A stretch of DNA of 64,000 nt from Ramlibacter sp. (GTDB lineage: Bacteria > Pseudomonadota > Gammaproteobacteria > Burkholderiales > Burkholderiaceae_C), in assembly GCA_029237735.1 (NCBI GenBank), contig JAQZBU010000038.1:26147-90146 (forward strand). The letters run 5' to 3'. Positions within the stretch are counted from its first letter, which is position 1. The number at the start of each line of letters is the position of its first letter. Below the pieces are notes generated by a model. It saw only the letters and a list, made by a program, of their open reading frames with translations, was not told where the DNA came from and ran no database searches. Below, piece after piece: positions 42,423 through 51,613 of the stretch. The translations under genes were made by a program, and so were the position numbers.

Positions 42423-43745
42423 ATGGCCCACATCGTCATCCTCGGCGCCGGCATCGGCGGCATGCCCTGCGCGATCGAGATGCGCGACATGCTGCCCAAG
42501 CAGCATCGCATCACCGTCGTCAACGCGCTCGACTACTTCCAGTTCGTCCCGTCCAACCCGTGGCTGGCCGTGGGATGGCGCAAGCGCGAAGACGTCGTGA
42601 TGGACATCAAGCCGATCCTGGAGCGCAAGGGCGTTGGCTTCATTCCCAAGGCGGTGACCCGGATCGACGCGGACGCCAGCCGGCTCGAGCTCGAAGGCGG
42701 CGACACGGTGGCCTACGACTACCTCGTGATCACGACCGGCCCGAAGCTCAGCTTTGCGGAAGTGCCCGGCTCGGGCCCGCACGGCGGCCACACGCACTCG
42801 GTCTGCGCCGTCGGCCATGCCGAGGCGTTCTGGGACGACTACCAGGAGTTCCTGAAGAACCCGGGCCCGGTCGTCATCGGCGCGATGCCCGGGGCGAGCT
42901 GCTTCGGTCCCGCGTACGAGTTCGCCTTCATCCTGGACACCGACCTCAGGCGCCGCAAGCTGCGCAGCAAGGTGCCGATCACTTTCGTGACCAGCGAACC
43001 CTACATCGGCCACCTGGGGCTGGGCGGCGTGGGCGACTCCAAGTCGCTGCTTGAATCCGAGATGCGCGGTCACGACATCAAGTGGATCACCAACGCCAAG
43101 ACGACGAAAGTCGAGCCGGGCAAGATGTTCGTCAAGCAGCTGGACGACCTGGGCAACGTGTTCAAGGAGCATGAGATCGGGTTCAAGCTGTCGATGATGC
43201 TGCCGGCGTTCAAGGGCGTCGACGCGGTGGCGGCGGTGCCTAACCTGTGCAACCCGCGCGGCTTCGTCCTCATCGACGAATACCAGCGCAGCAAGGCGTT
43301 CAAGAACATCTTCTCGGCCGGCGTGTGCGTTGCGATTCCGCCGGTGGAGGCAACGCCCGTGGCCACGGGTGCGCCCAAGACGGGCTACATGATCGAGACC
43401 ATGGTGACGGCCATCGTGCACAACATCGCCGACGAGCTGAACGGCAGCACGGCCAGCACCAAGGGCACCTGGAACGCGATCTGCCTGGCCGACATGGGCG
43501 ACACCGGCGCCGCGTTCGTCGCGCTGCCGCAGATCCCGCCGCGCAACGTGAACTGGTTCAAGAAGGGCAAGTGGGTCCACTACGCCAAGATTGCCTACGA
43601 AAAGTACTTCATGCGCAAGCTCAGGACCGGCAACTCCGAGCCGATCTACGAGAAATACATCCTCAAGGCGCTGGGCATCGTGCGCGTGATCAAGCATGGC
43701 CAGCCCATCCACGAACAGGAAGTCACCCATGTCCGCCATCCCTGA
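42423..43745 (+). CDS. sulfide:quinone oxidoreductase-like flavoprotein in the dsr operon
   Basis: 440 residues. N-terminal FAD-binding HIVILGAGIGGMPCAIEM, a second Rossmann region, the SQR-type cysteine in MPGASCFGPAYEF (about 160) and a further one in VPNLCNPRGF (about 280); these are the positions that carry the catalytic disulfide in SQR. The C-terminal part, KKGKWVHYAKIAYEKYF, looks like the amphipathic membrane-docking end. It would oxidise sulfide or a persulfide and reduce quinone. Its 3' end overlaps dsrL by 17 bases. It sits between dsrK and dsrL, not in the classical dsr set. Confidence 0.8.
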   Translation: MAHIVILGAGIGGMPCAIEMRDMLPKQHRITVVNALDYFQFVPSNPWLAVGWRKREDVVMDIKPILERKGVGFIPKAVTRIDADASRLELEGGDTVAYDYLVITTGPKLSFAEVPGSGPHGGHTHSVCAVGHAEAFWDDYQEFLKNPGPVVIGAMPGASCFGPAYEFAFILDTDLRRRKLRSKVPITFVTSEPYIGHLGLGGVGDSKSLLESEMRGHDIKWITNAKTTKVEPGKMFVKQLDDLGNVFKEHEIGFKLSMMLPAFKGVDAVAAVPNLCNPRGFVLIDEYQRSKAFKNIFSAGVCVAIPPVEATPVATGAPKTGYMIETMVTAIVHNIADELNGSTASTKGTWNAICLADMGDTGAAFVALPQIPPRNVNWFKKGKWVHYAKIAYEKYFMRKLRTGNSEPIYEKYILKALGIVRVIKHGQPIHEQEVTHVRHP

Positions 43746-45546
43746 GAACGTGCAGGCCCGCCCGCTGACTTTCCGCCGTTTCAAGGACGGCGACAGCAAG
43801 CCACTGGCGTGGCAGGCCGAGATCTTCGACGCCGACCATTCGCACAAGTGCCCGACCTACGTCCAGAGCACGCCGCCCTGCCAGGGCAGCTGCCCCTCGG
43901 GCGAGGACATCCGCGGCTACCTCAACATCGTGCGCGGCATCGAGAAGCCGCCTGCGGGTATGCCTTGGCAGGAATACGCCTGGCGCCGCCTCACCGAGGC
44001 CAATCCCCTGCCCTCGGTGATGGGACGTGTCTGTCCGGCGCCTTGCGAATCGGGCTGCAACCGCAATGAAGTCGAGGACTTCGTCGGCATCAATTCCGTG
44101 GAGCACTTCCTCGGCGAATGGGCGATCGAGCACAAGCTGTCGTTCCCCAAGCCCGAGCACCCGAGCGGCAAGACGGTGGCGGTGATCGGTGGCGGCCCGG
44201 CGGGCCTGTCGGCCGCCTACCAGCTGGCGCGCAAGGGTCACACCGTCACGATCTACGACGAGCGGCCCGAACTGGGCGGCATGATGCGCTACGGCATCCC
44301 GGGCTTTCGCACGCCGCGCGCGGTGCTGGACGCGGAGATTCAACGCATCCTCGACCTGGGCGTCACGGCCCGGATGAACTGCCGCATCGGCACCGACATC
44401 ACGCTGGACCAGCTACGCGCGGAGCACGACGCGGTGTTCTTCACGACGGGCGTATGCGCTTCGTCGGCAAGCGCGTGGTCGTGGTCGGCGGGGGCGACAC
44501 CTCGATCGACGTCGCCACCGTGGCCCGGCGGCTCGGCCACATCGAGCACGCGCACGAGAGCGACCGGCCCGAGATGGTGATCGCCGGCCATGCCGCGCAC
44601 GATGCGGCGTCCGTGTCGGCCCGGCAAGGGGCGGAAGTCACGCTGACCTCGATCTTCAACGTCGACAAGATGCAGGCCAACAAGCACGAGATCGAGGCCG
44701 CGCTCGGCGAAGGCATCGCGATCCGCGGCGGGCTGGTGCCCGTGGCCGTGGGCCAAGCTGGTCGGCGGGCGGCTGGACATCAAGACCATCGAAGGCACGG
44801 AAGAAGACATCGAGGCCGACCTGATCGTCTCCGCGATCGGCCAGGCGGTGGACTTCACCGGGCTGGAAAGCCTGAACAACGGCAAGGGCGGTATCGCCGC
44901 CGACAAGAACTACCAGGTGGCCGGACAGCCGGGAATGTTCGTGGGCGGCGACGTGGTTCGACCGCACCTGCTGACCACGGCCATCGGCCATGGCGCCATT
45001 GCCGCGGACGGCATCGACCGGCACCTGCGCAGCGAGGCACTGGACAAGCGCCCGAAGATCGACGTGCACAGCTTCGACCTGATGCGCAAGATGGTCGAGA
45101 AGGGCCTGCCCACAGCGCCGATCCAGGAGCCAACCCGCGGGACGGACGCCAGCATCGGCGCCGTGCACAACTACGAGAACCGGTCCGACCGCTACGTGAT
45201 CCCGCACACCGAACTGTTCCTGGGCCACTTTCCGTACACGCCGCGGCACCAGCGCAAGGTGGTTTCGCTCGGCAAGGAAGAGGCGCTGAACAATTTCGAG
45301 GAGCGGCTGCTGCCGCTGCTGGAGGCGCAGGCCCAAGCGGAGGCCAAGCGCTGCATGAGCTGCGGCCAGTGTTTCGAGTGCGACAACTGCGTCGTGTACT
45401 GCCCGCAGACCGCGGTGTTCAAGGTACCCAAGTCCAAATCGACCACCGGGCGCTACGTGGATACCGACTATTCCAAATGCATCGGCTGCCACATCTGCAA
45501 GGACGTCTGCCCGACCGGCTACATCCAGATGGGGTTGGGAGAGTAA
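43729..45546 (+). pseudogene. dsrL: DsrL iron-sulfur flavoprotein, with internal deletion and frameshift
   Basis: Start MSAIPENVQARPLTF (AGGA upstream). The frame holds CPTYVQSTPPCQGSCPSGED and the FAD site VAVIGGGPAGLSAAYQLARKG. At about 44444-44452 the text jumps from HDAVFFTTG to GRMRFVGKRVVVVGGGDTSI in another frame; about 30 residues expected there in DsrL are missing. One extra C at 44753-44754 (GGGCCAAG for GGGCAAG) returns to the first frame, which runs through QAVDFTGLES to the C-terminal ferredoxin CMSCGQCFECDNCVVYC. Intact DsrL is an NAD(P)H oxidoreductase of the rDsr system. As written, the gene gives no full protein. Confidence 0.85.
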
Positions 45547-45550
45547 GGAC

Positions 45551-45946
45551 GTGGTAGCACGCGGGCTGCTCCTCATGCTCTTGCCTTTCGTTGCGGACAT
45601 GGCGGCCGCCGGCGACGGGGCGAGCCGCACCCCGCAGCCCGTGATCGAGCGCGCGATCAAGGGGGCACAGTGCGTGGCCGACCCGGCCGTGATGCGCCGC
45701 AGCCACATGGATTTCCTCAAGCACCAGCGCGACGACACCGTTCGCGGCGGCATCCGCGGCGCGAAGTTCAGCCTGAAGGCATGCATCGAGTGCCACGCGA
45801 GCAAGCAAACGGCAAGCGTCGCCCAGGCCGAGACCAATTTCTGCGTCAGCTGCCACAGCTACACGGCAGTGAAGATCGATTGCTTCGAATGCCACACGCC
45901 ACGCCAGGCGGCGCGGGTGGCGGCCACTGCCGGGACGCGGCCATGA
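45551..45946 (+). CDS. dsrJ: DsrJ, periplasmic trihaem cytochrome of DsrMKJOP
   Basis: 131 residues: uncleaved or cleaved signal-like helix (about 3-20), an upstream cysteine in GAQCVADPAVMRRSHM that can be an unusual haem ligand, and three haem sites CIECH, CVSCH and CFECH. The length and haem number are typical of DsrJ. Start GTG 45551 lies 4 bases after dsrL. The stop overlaps dsrO by four bases (ATGA). It faces the periplasm and exchanges electrons with DsrO. Confidence 0.9.
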   Translation: MVARGLLLMLLPFVADMAAAGDGASRTPQPVIERAIKGAQCVADPAVMRRSHMDFLKHQRDDTVRGGIRGAKFSLKACIECHASKQTASVAQAETNFCVSCHSYTAVKIDCFECHTPRQAARVAATAGTRP

Positions 45947-46713
45947 TCAAGCGCGAAGATTCAGCAGCCGTCATCGAAGGCAAGGGCACCAACACGCGGC
46001 GCGGCTTCCTGGGCGTGGCCGCCGCCGGCCTGGCCGGTGTGATGCTGGCGCCCGGCATCCGCCTGATCGAGATCGCGCAGGCCGAAGCCCCGCAGGGCGG
46101 CGCGAAGTCGACCGTGCGATGGGGCATGCTGATCGACACCACGAAATGCCAGCCCGGCTGCACCGACTGCGTCACGGCCTGCCAGACCGAGAACGGCCTC
46201 ACGGGCGGCACGCGCCCGACCGACCCGCAGTGGATCCGCAAGATCGAAATCAAGGAGATCAAGACGGGCCGCACGGCCTCGGTGCCCGTGATGTGCCAGC
46301 ACTGCGCCGAGCCGCCGTGCGTGGACGTCTGCCCCACCGGCGCGTCGTTCAAGCGGGCCGACGGTATCGTGCTGGTGGACCGGCACACGTGCATCGGCTG
46401 CCGCTACTGTGTGATGGCCTGTCCGTACAAGGCGCGCTCGTTCGTGCATGAGGACGTCACCGACCAGCAGCCGGATGTGCCGCGCGGCAAGGGCTGCGTG
46501 GAAGGCTGCACGATGTGCGTGCACCGCATCGATGCGGGCAACCCCGTCACCGCCTGCGCCGAGGCTTGCAGCAAGGCCGGGCACGACGCCATCCTGTTCG
46601 GCGACCTGAACGACCCCTCCAGCGAGATCTCGCGGCGCGTGCGCGAGGTCGCCTCCGTCCAGCTGCGGGCCGACTTGAAGCTGGATCCCGGCGTTCGGTA
46701 CCAGGGACTCTGA
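45943..46713 (+). CDS. dsrO: DsrO, periplasmic four-cluster ferredoxin of DsrMKJOP
   Basis: 256 residues with an N-terminal twin-arginine signal (NTRRGFLGVAAAG, about 18-40) and four cysteine groups: CQPGCTDCVTAC, CQHCAEPPCVDVC, CIGCRYCVMAC and CVEGCTMC. It resembles SoeB and other Fe-S electron-transfer subunits, but the Tat signal places it in the periplasm. It pairs with DsrP and DsrJ. The gene overlaps dsrJ by four bases. Confidence 0.92.
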   Translation: MIKREDSAAVIEGKGTNTRRGFLGVAAAGLAGVMLAPGIRLIEIAQAEAPQGGAKSTVRWGMLIDTTKCQPGCTDCVTACQTENGLTGGTRPTDPQWIRKIEIKEIKTGRTASVPVMCQHCAEPPCVDVCPTGASFKRADGIVLVDRHTCIGCRYCVMACPYKARSFVHEDVTDQQPDVPRGKGCVEGCTMCVHRIDAGNPVTACAEACSKAGHDAILFGDLNDPSSEISRRVREVASVQLRADLKLDPGVRYQGL

Positions 46714-46715
46714 CC

Positions 46716-47900
46716 ATGCGCACGCCCTCGCAGGATCGCAACTTCTGGCTGGTGGCCGCGTTCGGGGCGCTGCTCACCGGCGTCGGCCTCGCCGCGGCGC
46801 ACTTCATGGAGCTGCACGGCCATGCGGTGACGGGCATGACCAACCATGTCGTATGGGGCCTGCCGCACGTGTTCGCCATCTTCATGATCGTGGCCGCGTC
46901 GGGCGTGCTGAACGTCGCATCCGTCGGTTCGGTCTTCGGCGAGTCCGCCTACAAGCCGCATGCGCCTCTGTCGGCGCTGCTGTGCATCGCCCTGCTGGCG
47001 GGCGGCTTGATGGTGCTGATGCTCGACCTGGGCCGCCCCGACCGGGTGATCGTCGCCGCGACCCACTACAACTTCAAGTCCGTGTTCGCATGGAACGTGT
47101 TCCTGTATTCGGGCATGGTGGCGGTGGTGGTGGTCTACCTGTGGACGATGTTCGAGCGCCGGTTCAACGTCCATTCCGGCAAGGCGGGGCTGGCGGCCTT
47201 TGTCTGGCGCATCGTGCTTACCACCGGCACCGGTTCCATCTTCGGCTTCCTCGTCGCGCGTCAGGCTTACCAGTCGGCGCTGCTCGCGCCCCTGTTCATC
47301 GTCCTGTCACTGGCCTGGGGCACCGCCGTGTTCCTCGGCGTGCAGGCCGTGCTGTCGGCGCGCGGCGGCGTGGAACTGTCTCCCGCGCTGCGGCGGCGGC
47401 TCGGCCGGTTGCTTGGCATCTTCACCGCCGCGTCGCTGTACCTGGTCGCCATTTACCACCTCACCAACCTGTACTTCACGCGCCAAGTCACGTTCGAGTC
47501 GTTCATCCTGCTCGGCCGTGACGGCGGTGGCGTGTTCGCGTTGCTGTTCTGGGCCGGCTACGTTCTGCTGGGCTCGGCCCTGCCGCTGGTGCTGCTGTTC
47601 CACCCGCGGCTGGGCCGCAAGGGCTGCACCATCGCCGCATCGGCACTTGTGGTGCTGGGCGCCTTCGCCTGGCTGTTCGTCTTCATCGTCGGCGGCCAGG
47701 CGTTTCCCCTGGAGATCTTCCCCGGCTACGCCGTCCGCAGCAGCTTTGCCGACGGCGAGGTGGCGCGGTATGTCCCTTCCCTGCCCGAGCTGCTGCTGGG
47801 CGTGGGCGGCCTCGGCGCCGCTTTCCTGCTGACGACCATCGGCCTGCGCCTGTTCAATTTCCTGCCCACGGAAGACGCGTCTCTGGAAGGTGGCCACTGA
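46716..47900 (+). CDS. dsrP: DsrP, NrfD-like membrane subunit of DsrMKJOP
   Basis: 394 residues with about ten hydrophobic helices and the NrfD/PsrC anchor motifs LMVLMLDLGRPDRV and YNFKSVFAWNVFLY. It is the second quinone-interacting subunit of the Dsr membrane complex. It starts 2 bases after dsrO and its stop shares one base with the dsrN start, so dsrJOPN is a tightly coupled block. Confidence 0.92.
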   Translation: MRTPSQDRNFWLVAAFGALLTGVGLAAAHFMELHGHAVTGMTNHVVWGLPHVFAIFMIVAASGVLNVASVGSVFGESAYKPHAPLSALLCIALLAGGLMVLMLDLGRPDRVIVAATHYNFKSVFAWNVFLYSGMVAVVVVYLWTMFERRFNVHSGKAGLAAFVWRIVLTTGTGSIFGFLVARQAYQSALLAPLFIVLSLAWGTAVFLGVQAVLSARGGVELSPALRRRLGRLLGIFTAASLYLVAIYHLTNLYFTRQVTFESFILLGRDGGGVFALLFWAGYVLLGSALPLVLLFHPRLGRKGCTIAASALVVLGAFAWLFVFIVGGQAFPLEIFPGYAVRSSFADGEVARYVPSLPELLLGVGGLGAAFLLTTIGLRLFNFLPTEDASLEGGH

Positions 47901-49300
47901 TGGACAGCCTGCTGGTCTCCGCGGCGCACAAGTCATCCGGCAAAACGACCGTGACGCTGGGCCTGTGCGCCGCGCTGAGCGCGCAAGGCACACGGGTGCA
48001 GCCCTTCAAGAAGGGACCGGACTACATCGATCCGATGTGGCTGGGGCAGGCAGCAGGTCGGCCCTGCCAGAACCTCGACGCGTACCTGATGGACGATGAA
48101 TCGCTGGAACGGTGCTTCACCCAGGCACTGGGCGGCGCCGACATCGCGATCGTCGAAGGCAACAAGGGCCTGTACGACGGCGTGGCGCTGGACGGCAGCA
48201 ACAGCAGCGCCGCGCTGGCCCGCCGGCTCGCGCTGCCGGTGCTGCTGGTGATCGATGCGCGGGGCATGACCCGCGGGATCGCGCCGCTGCTGCTGGGGTA
48301 CCAGGCATTCGACCGGGACATCCGCATCGGCGGAGTCATCCTCAACCGTGTCGGCGGTCCCCGCCATGAATCGAAGCTGCGGGCCGTGATCGAGCACTAC
48401 ACCGACCTGCCGGTGCTCGGTGCGGTCGGCCAGGACGACCGGCTTGAAATGTGCGAGCGCCACCTCGGGCTGATGCCGTGCGCCGAGGTGGCCGATGCCT
48501 CGGCCCGGGTGCGCGAAATCGGATGCATCATCGGCGCGCAGGTGGACCTGCATCGCGTGCGCGCGCTCGCGGCGTCCTGCGCGGCCGGTTTCGATCCCTC
48601 ACCGGCGCGCAGCCGCGTGCGCCGTCCCGACGTGCGGATCGCCATTGCGCGCGACCGTGCCTTCGGCTTCTACTACCCGGACGACCTGCAGGCCTTGCAG
48701 GCCGCGGGCGCCGAGCTGGTCCCGTTCGACACGCTCCACGACCCGCGCCTGCCAGATGCCGACGCGCTCTTCATCGGCGGCGGCTTCCCCGAAACCTGCA
48801 TGGAGGCGCTGGAGGCCAACGTGGCGATGCGCGCGAGCGTGCGCGAGGCGATCGAGGACGGGCTGCCGGCGTACGCGGAATGCGGCGGCCTCATGTACAT
48901 GGCTCGCAGCATCACGTGGCAGGGCCGGACCGCGCGCATGGTCGGCGCGATTCCCGGCGACGCCGTGATGCGAGCCCGCCCCGTCGGGCGCGGCTACGTG
49001 CATTTGCAGGAGACCGGCGCGATGCCTTGGGCCGGCGCGGCAGGCAGCGTGCGCGGCCATGAGTTCCACCATTCCAGCCTGGAGAACCTGCCACCGGGGC
49101 TGGATTTTGCTTACCGGGTCGAGCGCGGCTACGGCATCGACGGCACGCACGACGGCGTCCTGGTGCACAACCTGCTGGCCTCGTACACGCACCTGCGCAA
49201 CGGGGCGGGCAGCCAGTGGGCGCCCCGCTTCGTCGCGCACGTGCGCGCCTTGCGGCAAGGCCGCCGGGCGCCTCCCGAAGCTCTGGCCTTGGCCGCTTGA
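47900..49300 (+). CDS. dsrN: DsrN, cobyrinate a,c-diamide synthase-like sirohaem amidase
   Basis: 466 residues. The P-loop is HKSSGKTTVTLGLCAALS, KKGPDYIDPMW is the family signature, and the C-terminal glutaminase domain has FIGGGFPE and the nucleophile cysteine in YAECGGLMYM. DsrN amidates sirohaem for DsrAB, by homology to CbiA-type enzymes and genetic evidence in phototrophic sulfur bacteria. It is the last gene of the membrane-complex block and precedes a DsrC-like gene. Confidence 0.9.
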   Translation: MDSLLVSAAHKSSGKTTVTLGLCAALSAQGTRVQPFKKGPDYIDPMWLGQAAGRPCQNLDAYLMDDESLERCFTQALGGADIAIVEGNKGLYDGVALDGSNSSAALARRLALPVLLVIDARGMTRGIAPLLLGYQAFDRDIRIGGVILNRVGGPRHESKLRAVIEHYTDLPVLGAVGQDDRLEMCERHLGLMPCAEVADASARVREIGCIIGAQVDLHRVRALAASCAAGFDPSPARSRVRRPDVRIAIARDRAFGFYYPDDLQALQAAGAELVPFDTLHDPRLPDADALFIGGGFPETCMEALEANVAMRASVREAIEDGLPAYAECGGLMYMARSITWQGRTARMVGAIPGDAVMRARPVGRGYVHLQETGAMPWAGAAGSVRGHEFHHSSLENLPPGLDFAYRVERGYGIDGTHDGVLVHNLLASYTHLRNGAGSQWAPRFVAHVRALRQGRRAPPEALALAA

Positions 49301-49314
49301 AGGAAAGGACGGCG

Positions 49315-49668
49315 ATGAAGCGCGACATGCAGCGAACCGTGATGGCCGCCGGCCGCGCCATCCCGACCGACAGCGAAGGCTACCTGCTGAACCTGGGCGA
49401 TTGGTCCGAGGAATTCGCGGTAGCGCTGGCTCGCGAGGAAGGCCTGGAACTCACGCCCGAACACTGGGAAGTCATCCACTTCCTGCGCCGGCACTACCAC
49501 GAGCATGGCGTGCAGGCCCAGGTGCGCGTGATGATCCGCCACTTCACGCAGGTCTGGGATGCGCGCCGTGGCAGCAACCACCACCTGCACGACCTATTCC
49601 CCATCGGCGGCCCGCAAAAGCAAGGCAACCGGCTGGCGGGCCTGCTGCGCACCAAGGGGGAACATTGA
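49315..49668 (+). CDS. second cysteine-free DsrC/TusE-family protein
   Basis: 117 residues with DsrC features: IPTDSEGYLLNLGDWSEEFA, ELTPEHWEVIHFLRRHYHEH and HDLFPIGGPQKQGN. The C-terminal arm reads GNRLAGLLRTKGEH, so both redox cysteines are missing and the tail is shortened. It cannot be a sulfur carrier in the DsrC manner, and may bind DsrC partners in a regulatory way. The start at 49315 has AGGAAAGGA upstream. It lies between dsrN and dsrR. Confidence 0.85.
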   Translation: MKRDMQRTVMAAGRAIPTDSEGYLLNLGDWSEEFAVALAREEGLELTPEHWEVIHFLRRHYHEHGVQAQVRVMIRHFTQVWDARRGSNHHLHDLFPIGGPQKQGNRLAGLLRTKGEH

Positions 49669-49678
49669 AAGGATGCTC

Positions 49679-50047
49679 ATGAACTTCCGCGTCACACCCG
49701 CGGCCGCGGGCGAGATCCTGGCCGCGGCCGAACGCAGCGGCGCGCAAGGCATGGCGCTGCGCGTCGCCGCCCGCCCGGTGCAGAACGGCATCGATTACGG
49801 CATGGGCTTCGACGATCCGGCGCCCGATGACGACGTCGGCGTCGTGTCCGGACTCACCGTGCTGGTCGGCGGCCCCAGCCGCGAACTGCTGGCGGGCACC
49901 GTGTTGGATTTCGTCGAGATCGAGCCCGGCCGGCACGATTTCATCTTCGTTCCGCCGGTGGCCGCCTCGGGCTGCGGTGTCGCCCAGCCAGGCCCCGTGC
50001 CCACGGGCGGTTGCGGCAGCGGAGGCTGCGGCGGCTGCAGCCGATGA
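49679..50047 (+). CDS. dsrR: DsrR, IscA-like protein of the dsr operon
   Basis: 122 residues with an A-type carrier (HesB/IscA) fold: FRVTPAAAGEILAAAE, ALRVAARPV and DFVEIEPGRHDFIF. DsrR lacks the three canonical IscA cysteines in the fold and has been linked to post-transcriptional control of dsr genes. This copy ends in a glycine/cysteine tail GCGSGGCGGCSR with three cysteines, which might bind a cluster or metal. I chose ATG 49679 because GAAAGG sits at proper distance; 49673 is too close to it. Confidence 0.75.
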   Translation: MNFRVTPAAAGEILAAAERSGAQGMALRVAARPVQNGIDYGMGFDDPAPDDDVGVVSGLTVLVGGPSRELLAGTVLDFVEIEPGRHDFIFVPPVAASGCGVAQPGPVPTGGCGSGGCGGCSR

Positions 50048-50075
50048 GCAAGGACCTGCTCGAAAGGAAAACGCC

Positions 50076-50912
50076 ATGAATTCATTCGCCGATGTCCCCG
50101 CCATGATCGCGGCCTGCGGCGCCAGCAGCGGCAAGGTCTACCTCGTCGGCGCCGGCCCGGGCGACCCGGAACTGCTGACGCTGCGCGCGGCGCGCCTGCT
50201 GGCGCAGGCGCAGGCCGTCGTGTACGACAACCTCGTCGGCCCCGAGGTGCTGGCGCTGATCCACCCCGCCGCGCAAAGAATCTACGTCGGCAAGGAGCGC
50301 AGCCGTCACACGATGGCGCAGGAGGACATCAACGCGCTGCTCGTGCGGCTGGCCGGCGAAGGCCTGAGCGTGGTGCGCCTCAAGGGTGGCGATCCGTTCA
50401 TCTTCGGCCGCGGCGGCGAGGAACTGCAGGTGCTCGCTGCCCATGGCGTGCCCTTCGAGGTGGTGCCCGGCATCACCGCCGCCTGCGGCGCCGCGAGCTA
50501 CGCGGGCATCCCGCTCACGCACCGCGATTACGCGCAGAGCTGCCTGTTCGTCACCGGCCACCTGAAGGAAGGCGGTGGCGAGATGGATTGGGCGGCGCTG
50601 GCCCGCCCCCACCAGACACTGGCGATCTACATGGGCCTGTCGATGTTGCCGTCAATCTGTGTGCGGCTGGTCGAAAGCGGCCTGTCTCCTTGCATGCCCG
50701 CCGCGGCCATCGAGCAGGGCACGCTACCAGGCCAGCGCGTGATTGCCGCGACGCTTTCCACACTCGCCGCCGAAGTCGCGGCAGCCGGCCTTCGCTCGCC
50801 GTGCCTCACGGTGGTAGGCGAAGTGGTTCGGCTGCGAGACCAGCTCGCCTGGTTCGACGCACCCGCCATGCAGCCGCGCGAATCCAACCTCGCCTTCACG
50901 ACTGGAGCCTGA
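50076..50912 (+). CDS. cobA: uroporphyrinogen-III C-methyltransferase (CobA/SUMT)
   Basis: 278 residues. Hallmarks are KVYLVGAGPGDPELLTLRA, VVYDNLVG, RLKGGDPFIFGRGGEE and VVPGITAACGAASYAGIPLTHRD (read in two parts). It transfers two methyls from S-adenosylmethionine to uroporphyrinogen III, giving precorrin-2 for sirohaem. Location after dsrN and dsrR in the dsr operon ties it to cofactor supply for DsrAB. It is single-domain, without the CysG oxidase/chelatase part. Confidence 0.92.
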   Translation: MNSFADVPAMIAACGASSGKVYLVGAGPGDPELLTLRAARLLAQAQAVVYDNLVGPEVLALIHPAAQRIYVGKERSRHTMAQEDINALLVRLAGEGLSVVRLKGGDPFIFGRGGEELQVLAAHGVPFEVVPGITAACGAASYAGIPLTHRDYAQSCLFVTGHLKEGGGEMDWAALARPHQTLAIYMGLSMLPSICVRLVESGLSPCMPAAAIEQGTLPGQRVIAATLSTLAAEVAAAGLRSPCLTVVGEVVRLRDQLAWFDAPAMQPRESNLAFTTGA

Positions 50913-50915
50913 AAC

Positions 50916-51434
50916 ATGATCCGAAACACCACCGCGATGCTGGCCGCGCTCCTCTGGACCGCGGCCGCGAGCGCGCAAACCCCGGCCCTGGCGGCGATGT
51001 CGGCTCCGTGGGCGCAGGCGATGTGCGCGGCGTGGAATGCCGAACCCACGCTTACGACCAAGCTGGTCGAATCGGGTTGGATCAAGAACGACGCCGGCCG
51101 CGGCTTCAAGGCCATGCAGATCTACCGGTCGGACTGCGCCGGCAGCGAGCGCATCGAGATGCGCATCGCCCTCAAGGACGACAAGGCGCAGTGCGTATAT
51201 GCCGGCGCGCCGACGACGAAGACGCTGGAGCGCGGCGCCGACTACCTCATGTGGGCGGATACGCCGCGCTGGCGCGAGATGGGCGCGGGCGAGTACGGCC
51301 CGATGAAGGCGATGATGTTCGGCCGGCTGAATTTCGACGGCCCGCGCATGGAGGCGATGGGCAACATGGTGCCCTTCGAGAGCTTCCTGCTGCTGGTGGG
51401 GAAGGTGCCCGGCGAATGGAGCGGCTGCCCCTGA
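50916..51434 (+). CDS. secreted hypothetical protein at the end of the dsr operon
   Basis: 172 residues. A signal peptide (cleavage near residue 20, ...AASAQT) is followed by a compact domain with cysteines at MCAAW, SDCAGS, AQCVYAG and a last one in WSGCP, which could form disulfides. The segment FGRLNFDGPRMEAMGNMVPF resembles the SCP2 lipid-binding fold weakly; I do not press it. It is 3 bases after cobA, so it is an operon member. A periplasmic role in the sulfur pathway is inferred from location only. Confidence 0.65.
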   Translation: MIRNTTAMLAALLWTAAASAQTPALAAMSAPWAQAMCAAWNAEPTLTTKLVESGWIKNDAGRGFKAMQIYRSDCAGSERIEMRIALKDDKAQCVYAGAPTTKTLERGADYLMWADTPRWREMGAGEYGPMKAMMFGRLNFDGPRMEAMGNMVPFESFLLLVGKVPGEWSGCP

Positions 51435-51460
51435 ACGAGCGTGGGTTTGCGAGCGGTACG

Positions 51461-51562
51461 TTTCACTCGACGTCCTCGCGGGCAAAATCGCGTGCGGGTG
51501 GGCTGTGCCGTTTCACACGCCTGTACCTCGCGCGCAAAGCCGCGTGCGGGTGGGCTGTGCCG
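51461..51562. repeat. tandem direct repeat of about 51 bases, two copies
   Basis: Copy one (51461-51510) and copy two (51511-51562) both run from TTTCAC(T/A)CG through a CTCGCG(G/C)GCAAA core to GCGTGCGGGTGGGCTGTGCC. They are relatives of the 9202-9284 repeats. An inverted copy lies at 51614-51646. No coding potential. Confidence 0.75.
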
Positions 51563-51613
51563 CGCGATGATGCGTCCGGCTGCGCCGGCAAACCTGCGAT
51601 GAGTGGTTTTGCG

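Noticed and set aside
51461..51562. Tandem repeats as a possible CRISPR array
   Set aside because: Only two adjoining 51-base copies without unique spacers, and the same unit is dispersed elsewhere; no leader and no cas operon.
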